Shown here: positions 44,306 to 54,239 of the stretch, piece after piece
Numbering within the stretch: the first letter of the stretch is position 1
Layout: every line of letters starts with the position of its first letter
From: SHVO01 sp041906145
Lineage (GTDB): Bacteria; Pseudomonadota; Alphaproteobacteria; Rhodospirillales; Rhodospirillaceae
NCBI GenBank assembly: GCA_041906145.1
Contig: JAYRJU010000003.1
Coordinates: 496,001-560,000, forward strand
Direction of reading: 5' to 3'
DNA: 64,000 nucleotides
The notes under the pieces: model-generated
Told to the model about the DNA's origin: nothing
The model's input: only the letters and a program-made list of their open reading frames with translations
Databases searched by the model: none
Position numbers and translations under genes: made by a program

Positions 44306-45034
44306 ATGGCGCCGCTGCCGTACAAACGCATCATGTTGAAAGTCTCCGGCGAGGGCCTGATGGGTCCTTCCGAGTACGGCCTGCATAACGAAACCGTCGC
44401 CAAGCTCGCCCGGGACATTAAGACCGTCACCGGCATGGGCAAGGAAGTCTGCCTCGTCATCGGCGGCGGGAATATCTTCCGCGGGATCTCGGGCGCCGCC
44501 CAAGGCATGGACCGCGCCAGCGCGGACTACATGGGTATGTTAGCTACCGTGATAAACGCCCTGGCCGTCCAGAACGCCCTGGAATCCATAGGCGTGCCGA
44601 CCCGCGTCCAGTCCGCCATCGCCATGTCCCAGGTCTGTGAATCCTATGTCCGCCGCCGCGCTGTCCGGCACATGGAGAAGGGCCGCGTGGTGATCTTCGG
44701 CGCCGGCACCGGCAATCCGTTCTTCACGACCGATACCGCGGCCGCGCTGCGCGCCGTCGAGATGAACTGCGATGCGCTCCTGAAAGCCACCCAGGTGGAC
44801 GGGGTCTACGATAAGGACCCCAAGAAACACCCCGGGGCCGTGCGCTATGAGCGCCTGACTTTTGACAAGGTTATTTCCGACGATCTTCGCGTGATGGATA
44901 CCTCCGCCATTGCCCTGGCGCGGGACAACCATCTGCCCATCGTCGTGTTCGACATGCATAACGAAAACGCCGTCGCCGACGTGCTTCGCGGCAACGGCCG
45001 CTTCACGGTCATCGCCACCAAGGCGGCGGCTTAA
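44306..45034 (+). CDS. pyrH: Uridylate kinase
   Basis: The 242-residue UMP kinase has KRIMLKVSGEGLMG, VIGGGNIFRG and the TGNPFFTTDTAAALRA loop. It phosphorylates UMP to UDP for nucleotide and cell-wall precursor synthesis. GAGGAAGGTGAGG precedes the ATG. It starts the second transcription unit of the cluster. Confidence 0.97.
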   Translation: MAPLPYKRIMLKVSGEGLMGPSEYGLHNETVAKLARDIKTVTGMGKEVCLVIGGGNIFRGISGAAQGMDRASADYMGMLATVINALAVQNALESIGVPTRVQSAIAMSQVCESYVRRRAVRHMEKGRVVIFGAGTGNPFFTTDTAAALRAVEMNCDALLKATQVDGVYDKDPKKHPGAVRYERLTFDKVISDDLRVMDTSAIALARDNHLPIVVFDMHNENAVADVLRGNGRFTVIATKAAA

Positions 45035-45056
45035 GGTTTAGGAGAGGGGTGAGGAT

Positions 45057-45623
45057 ATGGCCCAAAGCTACGCAGACTTGAAAAAAGAACTTCAGCACAA
45101 GATGGAAGTGAGCGTCGAGCACGCCAAGAAGGAATTCTCCGGCCTGCGCACGGGCCGTGCCAGCGCCGCGCTGCTCGATCCCGTCATGGTCGAGGCCTAC
45201 GGCAGCAAGATGCCCCTGAACCAGGTCGCGTCCGTGTCCGTTCCCGAGCCGCGCCTCCTGTCCGTCTCCGTGTGGGACAAGGGCATGGCGAAGGCGGTGG
45301 AGAAGGCGATCCGCGAAGCCAACCTCGGCCTCAACCCGATGGCCGACGGCACCCTGATCCGCGTTCCCATCCCGCCGCTCACCTCCGAGCGCCGCCAGGA
45401 ACTGACCAAGGTCGCCCACAAGTACGCCGAACACGCCCGCGTCTCGATCCGTAACGTGCGCCGCGACGGCAACGACCTGCTCAAGAAGATGGAAAAAGAC
45501 CACGTCATCTCCCAGGACGAGCACAAGAAGTACAACGAAGAAGTCCAGAAGATGACGGACCAGTACATCGCCAAGGTCGATGAGGCCGTGAAGCATAAAG
45601 AAGCGGAAATCACCCAGGTCTAA
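45057..45623 (+). CDS. frr: Ribosome recycling factor
   Basis: The 188-residue protein has FSGLRTGRASAALLDPVMVE, VSVPEPRLLSVSVWD and RVPIPPLTSERRQEL. It splits post-termination ribosomes with EF-G. Its TAA overlaps the uppS ATG by one base. Confidence 0.97.
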   Translation: MAQSYADLKKELQHKMEVSVEHAKKEFSGLRTGRASAALLDPVMVEAYGSKMPLNQVASVSVPEPRLLSVSVWDKGMAKAVEKAIREANLGLNPMADGTLIRVPIPPLTSERRQELTKVAHKYAEHARVSIRNVRRDGNDLLKKMEKDHVISQDEHKKYNEEVQKMTDQYIAKVDEAVKHKEAEITQV

Positions 45624-46375
45624 TGCTCTTCAATCACGCACCGTTGCAGCCGGCCAACGATCGCCCCGATCAGGGCACGCCGCTGCACGTCGCCATCATC
45701 ATGGACGGCAACGGGCGCTGGGCGAAGGCGCGGGGGCTGCCGCGCACCGCCGGCCACAAGCGCGGCGCGGACGCGGTCAAAAAGGTGGTGAAGAGCGCCG
45801 GCAGCTTGGGCGTGCGCTACCTCACCCTCTTCGGCTTCTCCTCCGAGAACTGGCAGCGTCCCGAGACCGAGGTCCGCGACCTCATGGGGCTGCTCCGCTT
45901 CTATCTCGAACACGATATCGCTGAACTGGTCGAGAACGGGATCCGCCTGCGGGTCATCGGCGACCGCACCCGCTTTTCGGCCGATACGGTGAAGCTCATC
46001 GAGGCCGCCGAAAGCAAAAGCGCGTCCAACACGAAGATGGACCTGACCATCGCCCTCAGTTACGGCGCCCGTCAGGAGATATTGGAAGCGGCCCGCGCCT
46101 TGGCCGCCGACTGCGCGGCCGGGCGCATCAGCCCCGAGAGCATCGATGAGGAGGCCTTCTCCCGCCGGCTGTTCACCGATGGGACGCCTGACCCGGACCT
46201 CCTGATCCGCACGTCCGGCGAACAGCGCATCAGCAACTTCCTGCTCTGGCAGCTCGCGTACACCGAACTCGTCTTCACCGAGACCCTTTGGCCCGACTTC
46301 GGCCATGCCGAACTCGAGGCGGCCATCGCCACCTACCGTAACCGCGAGCGCCGCTACGGCGCGGTCACCAGCTAG
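45623..46375 (+). CDS. uppS: Isoprenyl transferase (undecaprenyl diphosphate synthase)
   Basis: The 250-residue cis-prenyltransferase has the catalytic D28 in IIMDGNGRWA, TLFGFSSENWQRP and DLLIRTSGEQRISNFLLWQ. It makes the C55 lipid carrier for peptidoglycan and O-antigen. It is translationally coupled to frr (TAATG). Confidence 0.96.
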   Translation: MLFNHAPLQPANDRPDQGTPLHVAIIMDGNGRWAKARGLPRTAGHKRGADAVKKVVKSAGSLGVRYLTLFGFSSENWQRPETEVRDLMGLLRFYLEHDIAELVENGIRLRVIGDRTRFSADTVKLIEAAESKSASNTKMDLTIALSYGARQEILEAARALAADCAAGRISPESIDEEAFSRRLFTDGTPDPDLLIRTSGEQRISNFLLWQLAYTELVFTETLWPDFGHAELEAAIATYRNRERRYGAVTS

Positions 46376-46387
46376 CGGGCGCATCTC

Positions 46388-47203
46388 ATGCTTTGGACCC
46401 GTATCGCCTCGGGTGTTGTTCTGGGGCCCTTGTTTCTGGTGGTGGTCTACTTCGGTCATCCCGCCTTCCACGTGATGATCGGGCTCATCGCCGCCCTGAT
46501 CACCTGGGAATTCGTGCGGATGGATAGCCAGCTTGATAAACGCATCCGGGCGGTCCTTCTGGCCCTCGGCGTCATCGGCGGCATCCTGATCCCGGTGTAC
46601 GCCCCCTGGGCCATGGTCGTGGTCGCCCTGGGGCTGGCCGGTGTGATGCTCCGCCGTGAAACCGTCTTCGTCGCCGTGCCCTACGCCGTCCTTCCCGCGG
46701 TCACGCTCGCCTACATCTGGGCGGCCGGCGGCGGCGGACGTGAGGCGTACACCGTCGCGACCGCCTCCGGCTTCACCGTGGATGGCGGCAGCTTCTCCAT
46801 CTTCTGGGCGCTCGCGGTTGTCTGGGCCACCGACATCGGCGCCTACGCCGTCGGCCGTACCATCGGCGGCCCGAAGCTCGCCCCCTCCATCAGCCCCGGC
46901 AAGACCCGCTCGGGGGCTATCGGTGGCTTGGTGTGGGCCGTGGCGCTCTCGGCGCTGCTTCTATGGGTCTTCAGAATTCAGATTAAGCCCTCGCATATCG
47001 GCGTCGCATTCTTAATGTCGATTGTGAGTCAAATGGGAGATCTATTTGAATCTGCTGTTAAAAGACGTTATGGCATTAAGGACTCTGGAGCGCTGATCCC
47101 GGGTCATGGCGGCTTCATGGATCGCTTTGACGGATTGTGGGCTGCGGCTCCTATCATGGCCGTGTTTTGCGTTATTCTCGGCGGCGGAGTTCAACGGTGG
47201 TAG
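46388..47203 (+). CDS. cdsA: Phosphatidate cytidylyltransferase
   Basis: The 271-residue membrane protein has about eight hydrophobic segments and the CDP-diglyceride synthase signature from SAVKRRYGIKDSG to HGGFMDRFD near its end. It makes CDP-diacylglycerol. Bases about 46970-47100 are noticeably more AT-rich in codon use than the flanks, although the signature there is intact. Confidence 0.95.
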   Translation: MLWTRIASGVVLGPLFLVVVYFGHPAFHVMIGLIAALITWEFVRMDSQLDKRIRAVLLALGVIGGILIPVYAPWAMVVVALGLAGVMLRRETVFVAVPYAVLPAVTLAYIWAAGGGGREAYTVATASGFTVDGGSFSIFWALAVVWATDIGAYAVGRTIGGPKLAPSISPGKTRSGAIGGLVWAVALSALLLWVFRIQIKPSHIGVAFLMSIVSQMGDLFESAVKRRYGIKDSGALIPGHGGFMDRFDGLWAAAPIMAVFCVILGGGVQRW

Positions 47204-47208
47204 CCCAC

Positions 47209-48381
47209 ATGAGCAGCCGCAAGCGCGTCACGATCCTCGGCTCGACCGGGTCCATCGGCGATAGCACCGTCGATCTCATCGACCGCAATCCCGACGCCTT
47301 TGACGTCGTCGCTCTCACCGCAAATGGGAACTGGGCGAAGCTCGCCGAACAGGCCCAGCGTCTGAAGCCCGCGATCGTCGCGGTCGCCGATACCGCCGCC
47401 CATGCCGATCTCAAGGCCGCGCTCGCCGGCACCTCGATCCGCGTGGTCGCCGGACCGGAAGGGGTCTGCGAGGCGGCGGCCGAACCGTCTGACTGGGTCA
47501 TGGCCGCCATCGTCGGCGCCGCCGGCCTGAAGCCGACCCTGACCGCCGTCGCGCGCGGCGCCTGCATCGCCCTCGCCAACAAGGAATGCCTGGTCAGCGC
47601 TGGGACCGTCTTCATGGACGCCGTGACCAAGCACAAGGTCACCTTGCTGCCGGTGGACTCCGAGCATAACGCCATCTTCCAGGTCTTCGACTTTGACCAG
47701 AAAGAGAAGATCCGGAAGATCATCCTCACCGCCTCGGGCGGTCCGTTCCGGTCCTGGTCGTCCGCCCAGATGGGCGAGGCGACCCCCAAGCAGGCCGTCG
47801 CCCACCCCAACTGGTCCATGGGGGCCAAGATCTCGGTGGATTCCGCCACCATGATGAACAAGGGCCTCGAGGTCATCGAGGCCCATCATCTGTTCGGACT
47901 GCCCAGCGAACAGATCGACGTTCTGGTCCACCCGCAGTCCGTGATCCACAGCATGGTGGAATATTGCGACGGTTCGGTCCTAGCCCAGCTCGGCAGCCCG
48001 GATATGCGCACCCCCATCGCCTACGCGTTAGGGTGGCCGAAGCGTCTTGATGCACCAACCACGCGACTCAACCTGGCCGCGTTAGGATCGCTCACCTTCG
48101 AGCAGCCCGATGAAATCCGCTTCCCGGCCCTGCGTTTGGCCCGCCGCGCGTTGCAGTCGGGCGGCAGCGCCCCTACAATTCTTAACGCCGCCAACGAAAT
48201 CGCCGTGGCGCGGTTTTTAGCCGGAGACGTGGGCTTCCTTGATATTGCCGCAATCGTCGAGCACACCATGGACCGGGTGGCGCACCAATCGCTCACGACT
48301 CTCGAGGACGTCATGGCGGTCGACATGGAAGCCCGCCGTGTGGCGCGAGCGGCGACCAACCTGAGCGCGGCCGCCGAGTAG
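47209..48381 (+). CDS. dxr: 1-deoxy-D-xylulose 5-phosphate reductoisomerase
   Basis: The 390-residue enzyme has the NADPH-binding GSTGSIGDSTVDLI, NKECLVSAG, LLPVDSEHNAIFQVF and SMGAKISVDSATMMNKGLE. It catalyses the second step of the MEP isoprenoid pathway. I chose ATG 47209; GTG 47197 is an in-frame alternative overlapping cdsA. Confidence 0.96.
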   Translation: MSSRKRVTILGSTGSIGDSTVDLIDRNPDAFDVVALTANGNWAKLAEQAQRLKPAIVAVADTAAHADLKAALAGTSIRVVAGPEGVCEAAAEPSDWVMAAIVGAAGLKPTLTAVARGACIALANKECLVSAGTVFMDAVTKHKVTLLPVDSEHNAIFQVFDFDQKEKIRKIILTASGGPFRSWSSAQMGEATPKQAVAHPNWSMGAKISVDSATMMNKGLEVIEAHHLFGLPSEQIDVLVHPQSVIHSMVEYCDGSVLAQLGSPDMRTPIAYALGWPKRLDAPTTRLNLAALGSLTFEQPDEIRFPALRLARRALQSGGSAPTILNAANEIAVARFLAGDVGFLDIAAIVEHTMDRVAHQSLTTLEDVMAVDMEARRVARAATNLSAAAE

Positions 48382-48426
48382 GCGCCGCGATGACGATGTA
48401 CCGCCGCTTCACCGCGGCTCTAGGAG

Positions 48427-49572
48427 ATGCACAGCGTGCTTGAACACCTTTTCGGCGTTCCGTTTACACTCGTTAGCTTCTTCGTCGCCCTGTCGGTCGT
48501 GGTCTTCGTCCACGAGTTCGGCCACTTCTTCGTCGCCCGCCGCTGCGGCGTGCGCTGCGAAGCTTTCTCGATCGGGTTCGGCCCCGAGATTTTTGGACGC
48601 ACCGACAAACACGGCACGCGCTGGAAGCTCTCGCTGATCCCGCTCGGCGGCTACGTGAAGATGTTCGGTGAAGGCGAGACCATGCAGGTCGTCGAAGGCG
48701 GCAAAACCACGGAAGTGCCGCGCGAACTCACCCCGGAAGAACGCGCCGTGTCCTTCCGTTATAAGACCCTTGGCCAGCGCGCCGCGATCGTCTTCGCCGG
48801 CCCCGCCGTGAACCTCATTTTCGCCGTTCTCGTCTTCTGGCTGACCTTCTCGATCGGCGGCCGTCCGACCACCGATCCGGTCATCGGCGGGATCGTCGAA
48901 GGCGGCGCGGCGGCGGAAGCCGGCATCCTGCCCGGGGACCGCATCATCACCATCGACGGCAAGCCGGTCGAGCGGTTCGAGGACATCCAGACCATCGTGC
49001 TGCTCGCCAACGGCGCCCCGATGGAGATCGGCATCCGCCGCGAAGGCGCCGGCGACCAGGTGTTCTCGGTCACCCCGCGCGTGCGCGAGGACAAGGACGA
49101 AGACGGGAAGGTCACCAAGCGCCTGATGCTCGGGATCCAGGCGTCGCGCGAGCATATGACGGTCACGCGTCTCAATCCCATCGCGGCCGCCGGTGCGGCG
49201 TTTGGTCAGGTCTACGACGTGATCCACACGACCAAGGTCGCCGTCGGCCAGATGATCGCGGGCCAGCGCGGGACCGAGGATCTGGGCGGGCCCATCCGTA
49301 TTGCACAGATTTCAGGGCAGGCGGCCAAAACCGGGGTCCTTGGTTTCATTCTTTTCATGGCGATTCTGTCGATTAATCTTGGGGTTGTGAACCTTTTCCC
49401 GGTCCCGCTCCTTGACGGCGGACACCTCATGTTTTACGCCATCGAAGCCGTGCGCGGACGACCGCTTTCGGAACAGGTCCAGGAATGGGGTCTGCGTGTG
49501 GGATTGGCTCTTGTCCTGACTCTGATGCTGTTCGTGACCTGGAACGACATCGTCCAGTTGATCCGCACATAG
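48427..49572 (+). CDS. rseP: Site-2 zinc metalloprotease RseP
   Basis: The 381-residue membrane protease has the HExxH site H29-E30-H33 (VHEFGHF), one periplasmic PDZ domain (about 140-210, with GDRIITIDGKPV) and LLDGGHLMF for the third metal ligand. It cleaves anti-sigma factors and signal peptides within the membrane. TAGGAG precedes the ATG. Confidence 0.95.
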   Translation: MHSVLEHLFGVPFTLVSFFVALSVVVFVHEFGHFFVARRCGVRCEAFSIGFGPEIFGRTDKHGTRWKLSLIPLGGYVKMFGEGETMQVVEGGKTTEVPRELTPEERAVSFRYKTLGQRAAIVFAGPAVNLIFAVLVFWLTFSIGGRPTTDPVIGGIVEGGAAAEAGILPGDRIITIDGKPVERFEDIQTIVLLANGAPMEIGIRREGAGDQVFSVTPRVREDKDEDGKVTKRLMLGIQASREHMTVTRLNPIAAAGAAFGQVYDVIHTTKVAVGQMIAGQRGTEDLGGPIRIAQISGQAAKTGVLGFILFMAILSINLGVVNLFPVPLLDGGHLMFYAIEAVRGRPLSEQVQEWGLRVGLALVLTLMLFVTWNDIVQLIRT

Positions 49573-49626
49573 AGGGTACACCGCTGCGTTAAGCGCCGGC
49601 GGATCGATAAAGCTGGGAAGGTTTCT

Positions 49627-51996
49627 ATGATTGGGGCGGCTGAGACGGTTCGGCGCAGCGTGCGGCGCGGGTGGCATCTTGTGCCGCTTTGCGCCCTTCA
49701 AGCGGGCGCGATGGTTGCCCTTCTTTCTGGCGCCGCGACGCTGGCTCTGCCTGTGTCCGAAGCGCGGGCCCAAAGCGCGGCCGATACCATTCAGGGCATC
49801 GCGGTTCAGGGCAGCCAGCGTATCGAGCCGGCGACCGTGCGCACCTATGTCACCGTGCGGGAAGGCGATCCATTCGATCCCTCGCGCATCGACCAGTCGC
49901 TGAAGAACCTGTTCGGCACGGGTCTGTTCGCGGACGTGTCGATCACGCGCGGCGAAAACAACATCCTCGTCATCCGCGTGGTGGAAAACCCGATCATCAA
50001 CCGGATCTCGCTCGAAGGTAACGACAAGATCAAGGACGACGACCTGACGAAAGAGATGCAGCTACGTCCGCGCGTGGTTTACACGCGCAACAAGGTGCAG
50101 CAGGACGTCGAGAAGATTCTGGAACTGTATCGCCGCAAGGGCCGCTTCGCTGCACGTGTCGATCCGAAGGTCATCGAACTCCCGCAGAACCGCGTCGACG
50201 TGGTCTTCGAAATCAGCGAAGGCAGCCCGACCTACGTGCGCACCATCAATTTCGTCGGCAACGACGCCTTCGACGACGATGAGTTGCGCAACGTGGTGCT
50301 GACGCGCGAAGAGCGTTGGTGGCGCTTCCTGACGTCGAACGATACCTACGATCCGGATCGTATGAACTACGACCGGGAACTTCTGCGCCGCCACTACGTG
50401 CAGAATGGCTACGCTGACTTCGAAGTCATCTCCGCCGTTGCCGAACTCGCGCCGAACCGCGAGAACTTCTACATGACCTTCACCGTGAAGGAAGGTCCGC
50501 GCTACCGCCTGAATAAGGTGGACCTTGAAGTCAACATCAAGGATCTGCCGCGTGACGTTCTTGAGCGCGCTGTCATTCCGCAGCAAGGCGACTGGTTTAA
50601 CGGCAAGGCGATCGAAGACACGATCGACGCGATCACGAATGCAGCCGGCACCGCCGGCTATGCCTTTATCGACATCAACCCGCGCGTCCGCCGCGACGAA
50701 GCCAACAAGACGATCGATCTCACCTTCCAGGTCCAGCAGGGGCCGCGCGTGTTCGTTGAACGCGTCGATGTGAAGGGGAACGTCCGCACGCTCGACCGCG
50801 TCATCCGCCGCGAGCTGTTGCTCGTCGAAGGCGACGCCTTCAATACGGCGCGTGTGCGACGCTCGCGCGAGCGTCTTGAGAACCTCGGCTTCTTCAAGCA
50901 GGACACCGTCAAGATCGACAACGCGCCGTCCGACGTCTATCCGGACCGCACCATCTTGACGGCAACCGTGGAAGAGCAGCCCACCGGCGAACTCAGCTTC
51001 GGCGTTGGCTATTCAAGCGCCTCGGGCGCCCTGTTCGACGTTGGGGTTCGCGAACGCAACTTGCTCGGCAAGGGACAGAATCTCGGCGCCAACTTCAGCC
51101 TCGCGCAGCAGCAGATGCAGGTGAACCTCAGCTTCACCGAACCGTACTTCCTCGACCGCCGCTTGGTCGCCGGCTTCGACATCGTCGCCAGCCAGGTCGA
51201 CTATCAGTCGCAGTCGGGCTTCACGTCGAACACCCTTGGCGGCACGGCCCGCCTGGGCTTCCAGTACAATGAATATCTGTTCCAGCGCTTCAACTATCAG
51301 CTTTTCGTCACCAAGCTCACCGGCCTCACGAGCTTCTCGTCGCAGTTCGTCCGCGAACAGGCGGGCAGCGCGGTCACCTCGCAGGTCAGCCAGGTCATCG
51401 GGTACGACCGCCGTGACAACGTCATCGATCCGCACAACGGCTACTTCCTCACGCTGTCTACGGACCTCGCGGGTCTGGGCGGTAGCGAACGGTACGTCCG
51501 TGGCGGGGTTGGCGGCGCGCTCTATCTCGAGCCGCTCGAAGGCTGGATCTTCTCGGCGGCGGCCAGCGGCAGCTACATTGTGGGGCTCGGCCAGGAAGTC
51601 AAAATTTATCAGCGTTCTCAGATGGGTGGCACCACCTTGCGCGGCTTCAAGGACTTCGGCGCCAGTCCGCGCGATGCCACGACCTTCGACGCGGTCGGCG
51701 GCGACTGGATGGCCACCGCGTCGTTCCAGCTGCGCGTTCCGGGCCTGCCCAAGGAAAGCGGCCTGAAGACCTATCTCTTCAACGATTGGGGTGTTATTGG
51801 TCCGCCGAAGGATTTGAAGCGGCGTGCCGGGATCACCATTTTTGACACGCAGAAATTCAGGGGTTCCGCCGGGATTGGGGTGGAGTGGACGTCCCCTGTG
51901 GGTGTGATCACGGTCGACTACTCACCGTTTATTTTCAATGCGCAGCCGTGGGACCAAAAGTCCCGGTTCCGCATCAACTTTGGTCAACGTTACTAA
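49627..51996 (+). CDS. bamA: Outer membrane protein assembly factor BamA
   Basis: The 789-residue protein has a signal peptide (cleaved near ARA-Q, residue 49), five POTRA domains (about 52-445) and a C-terminal Omp85 barrel with a GGTTLRGF-type loop (MGGTTLRGFKDFG) and a terminal aromatic signature (NFGQRY). It inserts beta-barrel proteins, probably including the NfrA-like protein of this window. Confidence 0.96.
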   Translation: MIGAAETVRRSVRRGWHLVPLCALQAGAMVALLSGAATLALPVSEARAQSAADTIQGIAVQGSQRIEPATVRTYVTVREGDPFDPSRIDQSLKNLFGTGLFADVSITRGENNILVIRVVENPIINRISLEGNDKIKDDDLTKEMQLRPRVVYTRNKVQQDVEKILELYRRKGRFAARVDPKVIELPQNRVDVVFEISEGSPTYVRTINFVGNDAFDDDELRNVVLTREERWWRFLTSNDTYDPDRMNYDRELLRRHYVQNGYADFEVISAVAELAPNRENFYMTFTVKEGPRYRLNKVDLEVNIKDLPRDVLERAVIPQQGDWFNGKAIEDTIDAITNAAGTAGYAFIDINPRVRRDEANKTIDLTFQVQQGPRVFVERVDVKGNVRTLDRVIRRELLLVEGDAFNTARVRRSRERLENLGFFKQDTVKIDNAPSDVYPDRTILTATVEEQPTGELSFGVGYSSASGALFDVGVRERNLLGKGQNLGANFSLAQQQMQVNLSFTEPYFLDRRLVAGFDIVASQVDYQSQSGFTSNTLGGTARLGFQYNEYLFQRFNYQLFVTKLTGLTSFSSQFVREQAGSAVTSQVSQVIGYDRRDNVIDPHNGYFLTLSTDLAGLGGSERYVRGGVGGALYLEPLEGWIFSAAASGSYIVGLGQEVKIYQRSQMGGTTLRGFKDFGASPRDATTFDAVGGDWMATASFQLRVPGLPKESGLKTYLFNDWGVIGPPKDLKRRAGITIFDTQKFRGSAGIGVEWTSPVGVITVDYSPFIFNAQPWDQKSRFRINFGQRY

Positions 51997-52022
51997 AACA
52001 GGTTCGAAAAAAGGCTCAACCT

Positions 52023-52682
52023 ATGACAACGAAACTCTTCACGACCATGCGTCGCTCCGTCGTCCTGGCGGTTGCTCTCGGCATGGCTTCCATGACCGGC
52101 GTTTCCGCCGCACAGGCGCAGAGCCGTCCGGCTGTTGTGTTCGGCGTGGTCAACACCGATCGCATCCTGCAGGACAGCCTCGCGGCGAAGGGCGTGCGTC
52201 TCGAGCGCGAGAAATACGCGCAGACCTATCAGTCGCAGATCAAGGACGAAGAAGCCAAGCTTCGCGCCGAAGATCAGGAACTGTCGTCGCAGCGTAGCGT
52301 GATGGCGCCGGAAGTGTTCCAGCAGCGCGCCCAGACGTTCCAGCAGAAGCTGGCGGACTTCCAGAACCAAGTGCGCGACAAGCAAGAGCGCCTTGATTTC
52401 TCGTTCCAGCAGGCGATGCAGGAAATTGGCAATACGATCATCAGCGTCTCGCAGGAAATCGCCAAGCAGCAGGGCATCACGGCGGTCGCCGCTCACAACC
52501 AGCTGCTGTTCTTCGACCCGGGCATGGACATCACCCAGCCGGTTCTCGAGCGCCTCAATCAGCGTCTCGCCTCGGTGAAGTTCCAGGATCCGGCCACGTT
52601 GCAAGCTCCGGCTCCCGCCGCCGCTGCGGGTGGCGTGGCTCCGGCCGCCGGTGGCGCCGCCGCGAAGGCGAAAGCCAAATAA
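52023..52682 (+). CDS. skp: Skp/OmpH-family periplasmic chaperone
   Basis: This 219-residue protein has a signal peptide (cleaved near AQA-Q) and a coiled-coil OmpH domain with VVNTDRILQDSLAAKGVRLE. The C-terminal Ala/Pro tail is longer than in E. coli Skp. It delivers outer-membrane proteins to BamA. I chose ATG 52023, which gives a clear signal peptide. Confidence 0.9.
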   Translation: MTTKLFTTMRRSVVLAVALGMASMTGVSAAQAQSRPAVVFGVVNTDRILQDSLAAKGVRLEREKYAQTYQSQIKDEEAKLRAEDQELSSQRSVMAPEVFQQRAQTFQQKLADFQNQVRDKQERLDFSFQQAMQEIGNTIISVSQEIAKQQGITAVAAHNQLLFFDPGMDITQPVLERLNQRLASVKFQDPATLQAPAPAAAAGGVAPAAGGAAAKAKAK

Positions 52683-52700
52683 GCTGGCGTAAGGCATTAC

Positions 52701-53717
52701 ATGCCTGATCCACGGTTTTATCGCCGCGAGGCTCCGCGATCACTCGCAGACCTCGCGGCGATGACCGAGACCCGGCCGGCTCCTGGAGCCGATGCCGGGC
52801 TTCTTGTTTCTGATGTGGGGCAAATCGAGACCGCCGGTCCGGGCGAGATTGTATACGTCGCCGATAAGGAGTTCGCCGCCGCATTAAGCGCAAGTTCGTG
52901 TGGCGCGTGCATCACGACCGAAGAACTTGCGGCGCATGCGCCGCCGCTTTGCGCCGTGCTGATCGCAAAAGATCCGCGCGCCGCGTTCGCGGCCGTAGCG
53001 GCATATTTTTATCCGATGGGCGAGCCGTACGATTACGCCACCCCAATCGCCCCCGATGCGGTCATTGGGCAGAACGTTCGTTTCGCTCCCGGTGTCGTCA
53101 TCGGATCGAAAGCGCGCGTCGGCGACAACGTGAGCCTCGGCGCCAATAGCGTCATCGGCCCCGGCGTCGAGATCGGCGCCGATAGCGTGATAGGAGCCAA
53201 CGTCACTGTGCTCTATGCGTTGGTCGGGAAGCGTGTTGTGATGCATCCCGGCGTGCGGGTGGGGCAGGACGGCTTCGGGTTCGTGCCGACAGCGTCCGGC
53301 TTGCGAAAGGTCCCGCAGCTCGGTCGCGTCATCATTGAAGACGATGTCGAGATCGGCGCCAATACGACCATCGATCGCGGGGCGGCCGCGGATACGGTTA
53401 TCGGCGCGGGTACCAAGATCGATAACCTGGTTCAGATCGGCCATAACGTCGTGATCGGCCGGAGCTGCGTCATAGTCGCCCAAGTGGGAATCTCGGGCAG
53501 TTGCACGCTGGGCGATGGCGTCGTTCTGGGCGGGCAAGTGGGCCTAGCGGACCATTTGACCGTCGGCAGCGGCGCTCAGGTGGCCGCCCAATCGGGCCTG
53601 ATGCGCGATGTCGAGCCGCGCGAGGTCGTTATGGGCAGCCCCGCAAAGCCCATACGTCAGTTTTGGCGTGAAATTGCGGCCCTATCGCGGTTGACCAAGC
53701 GCAATAAGGGGCCGTAA
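52701..53717 (+). CDS. lpxD: UDP-3-O-acylglucosamine N-acyltransferase
   Basis: The 338-residue protein has the LpxD N-terminal domain and a left-handed beta-helix of isoleucine hexapeptides. The catalytic His is H248 in LVQIGHNVVIG. It adds the third acyl chain in lipid A synthesis. It is followed by fabZ, lpxA, lpxI and lpxB in the Raetz pathway order. Confidence 0.95.
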   Translation: MPDPRFYRREAPRSLADLAAMTETRPAPGADAGLLVSDVGQIETAGPGEIVYVADKEFAAALSASSCGACITTEELAAHAPPLCAVLIAKDPRAAFAAVAAYFYPMGEPYDYATPIAPDAVIGQNVRFAPGVVIGSKARVGDNVSLGANSVIGPGVEIGADSVIGANVTVLYALVGKRVVMHPGVRVGQDGFGFVPTASGLRKVPQLGRVIIEDDVEIGANTTIDRGAAADTVIGAGTKIDNLVQIGHNVVIGRSCVIVAQVGISGSCTLGDGVVLGGQVGLADHLTVGSGAQVAAQSGLMRDVEPREVVMGSPAKPIRQFWREIAALSRLTKRNKGP

Positions 53718-53770
53718 AACGTGTCCTTCTGGATGCGGGAGTGAGCCGCGTTCGAGAGCCGGAGCCTGCC

Positions 53771-54235
53771 ATGGACGGACAAACGCCTAATCCCGCCATC
53801 ACCATCGATATCCACCGGATCGTCGAGATGATCCCGCACCGCTACCCGTTCCTGATGGTCGATCGCTTGCTCGACGTCGTTCCCGGCGAGTCCGCCGTGG
53901 GCCTCAAGAACGTCACCGCAAATGAGCCATTTTTCCAGGGTCACTTCCCTGGACGTCCGGTGATGCCGGGCGTCCTCATCATTGAGGCCATGGCGCAGAC
54001 CGCGGCGGTGATCGTCGTCGCCTCGCTGGGCCAGGCTGCGGAAGGCAAGTTGGTCTACTTCATGAGCATTGAGAACGCGCGTTTCCGCAAGCCGGTCGAG
54101 CCGGGCGATCAACTTCGCCTCTACTGCCGTAAGGAGCGCCAGCGCGCCAACGTGTGGCGTTTCACGGGCGAAGCGCGCGTCGGCGACACGGTCGTTGCCG
54201 AGGCGGTTTATACCGCCATGATCATGGGCACCTGA
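53771..54235 (+). CDS. fabZ: 3-hydroxyacyl-ACP dehydratase FabZ
   Basis: The 154-residue hot-dog enzyme has H58 (FFQGHFPGRPVMPG) and E72 (LIIEAMAQT), the catalytic pair. GGAG precedes ATG 53771; GTG 53741 would add ten residues. It serves fatty acid synthesis and supplies acyl chains near the lipid A genes. Confidence 0.95.
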   Translation: MDGQTPNPAITIDIHRIVEMIPHRYPFLMVDRLLDVVPGESAVGLKNVTANEPFFQGHFPGRPVMPGVLIIEAMAQTAAVIVVASLGQAAEGKLVYFMSIENARFRKPVEPGDQLRLYCRKERQRANVWRFTGEARVGDTVVAEAVYTAMIMGT

Positions 54236-54239
54236 TCTC

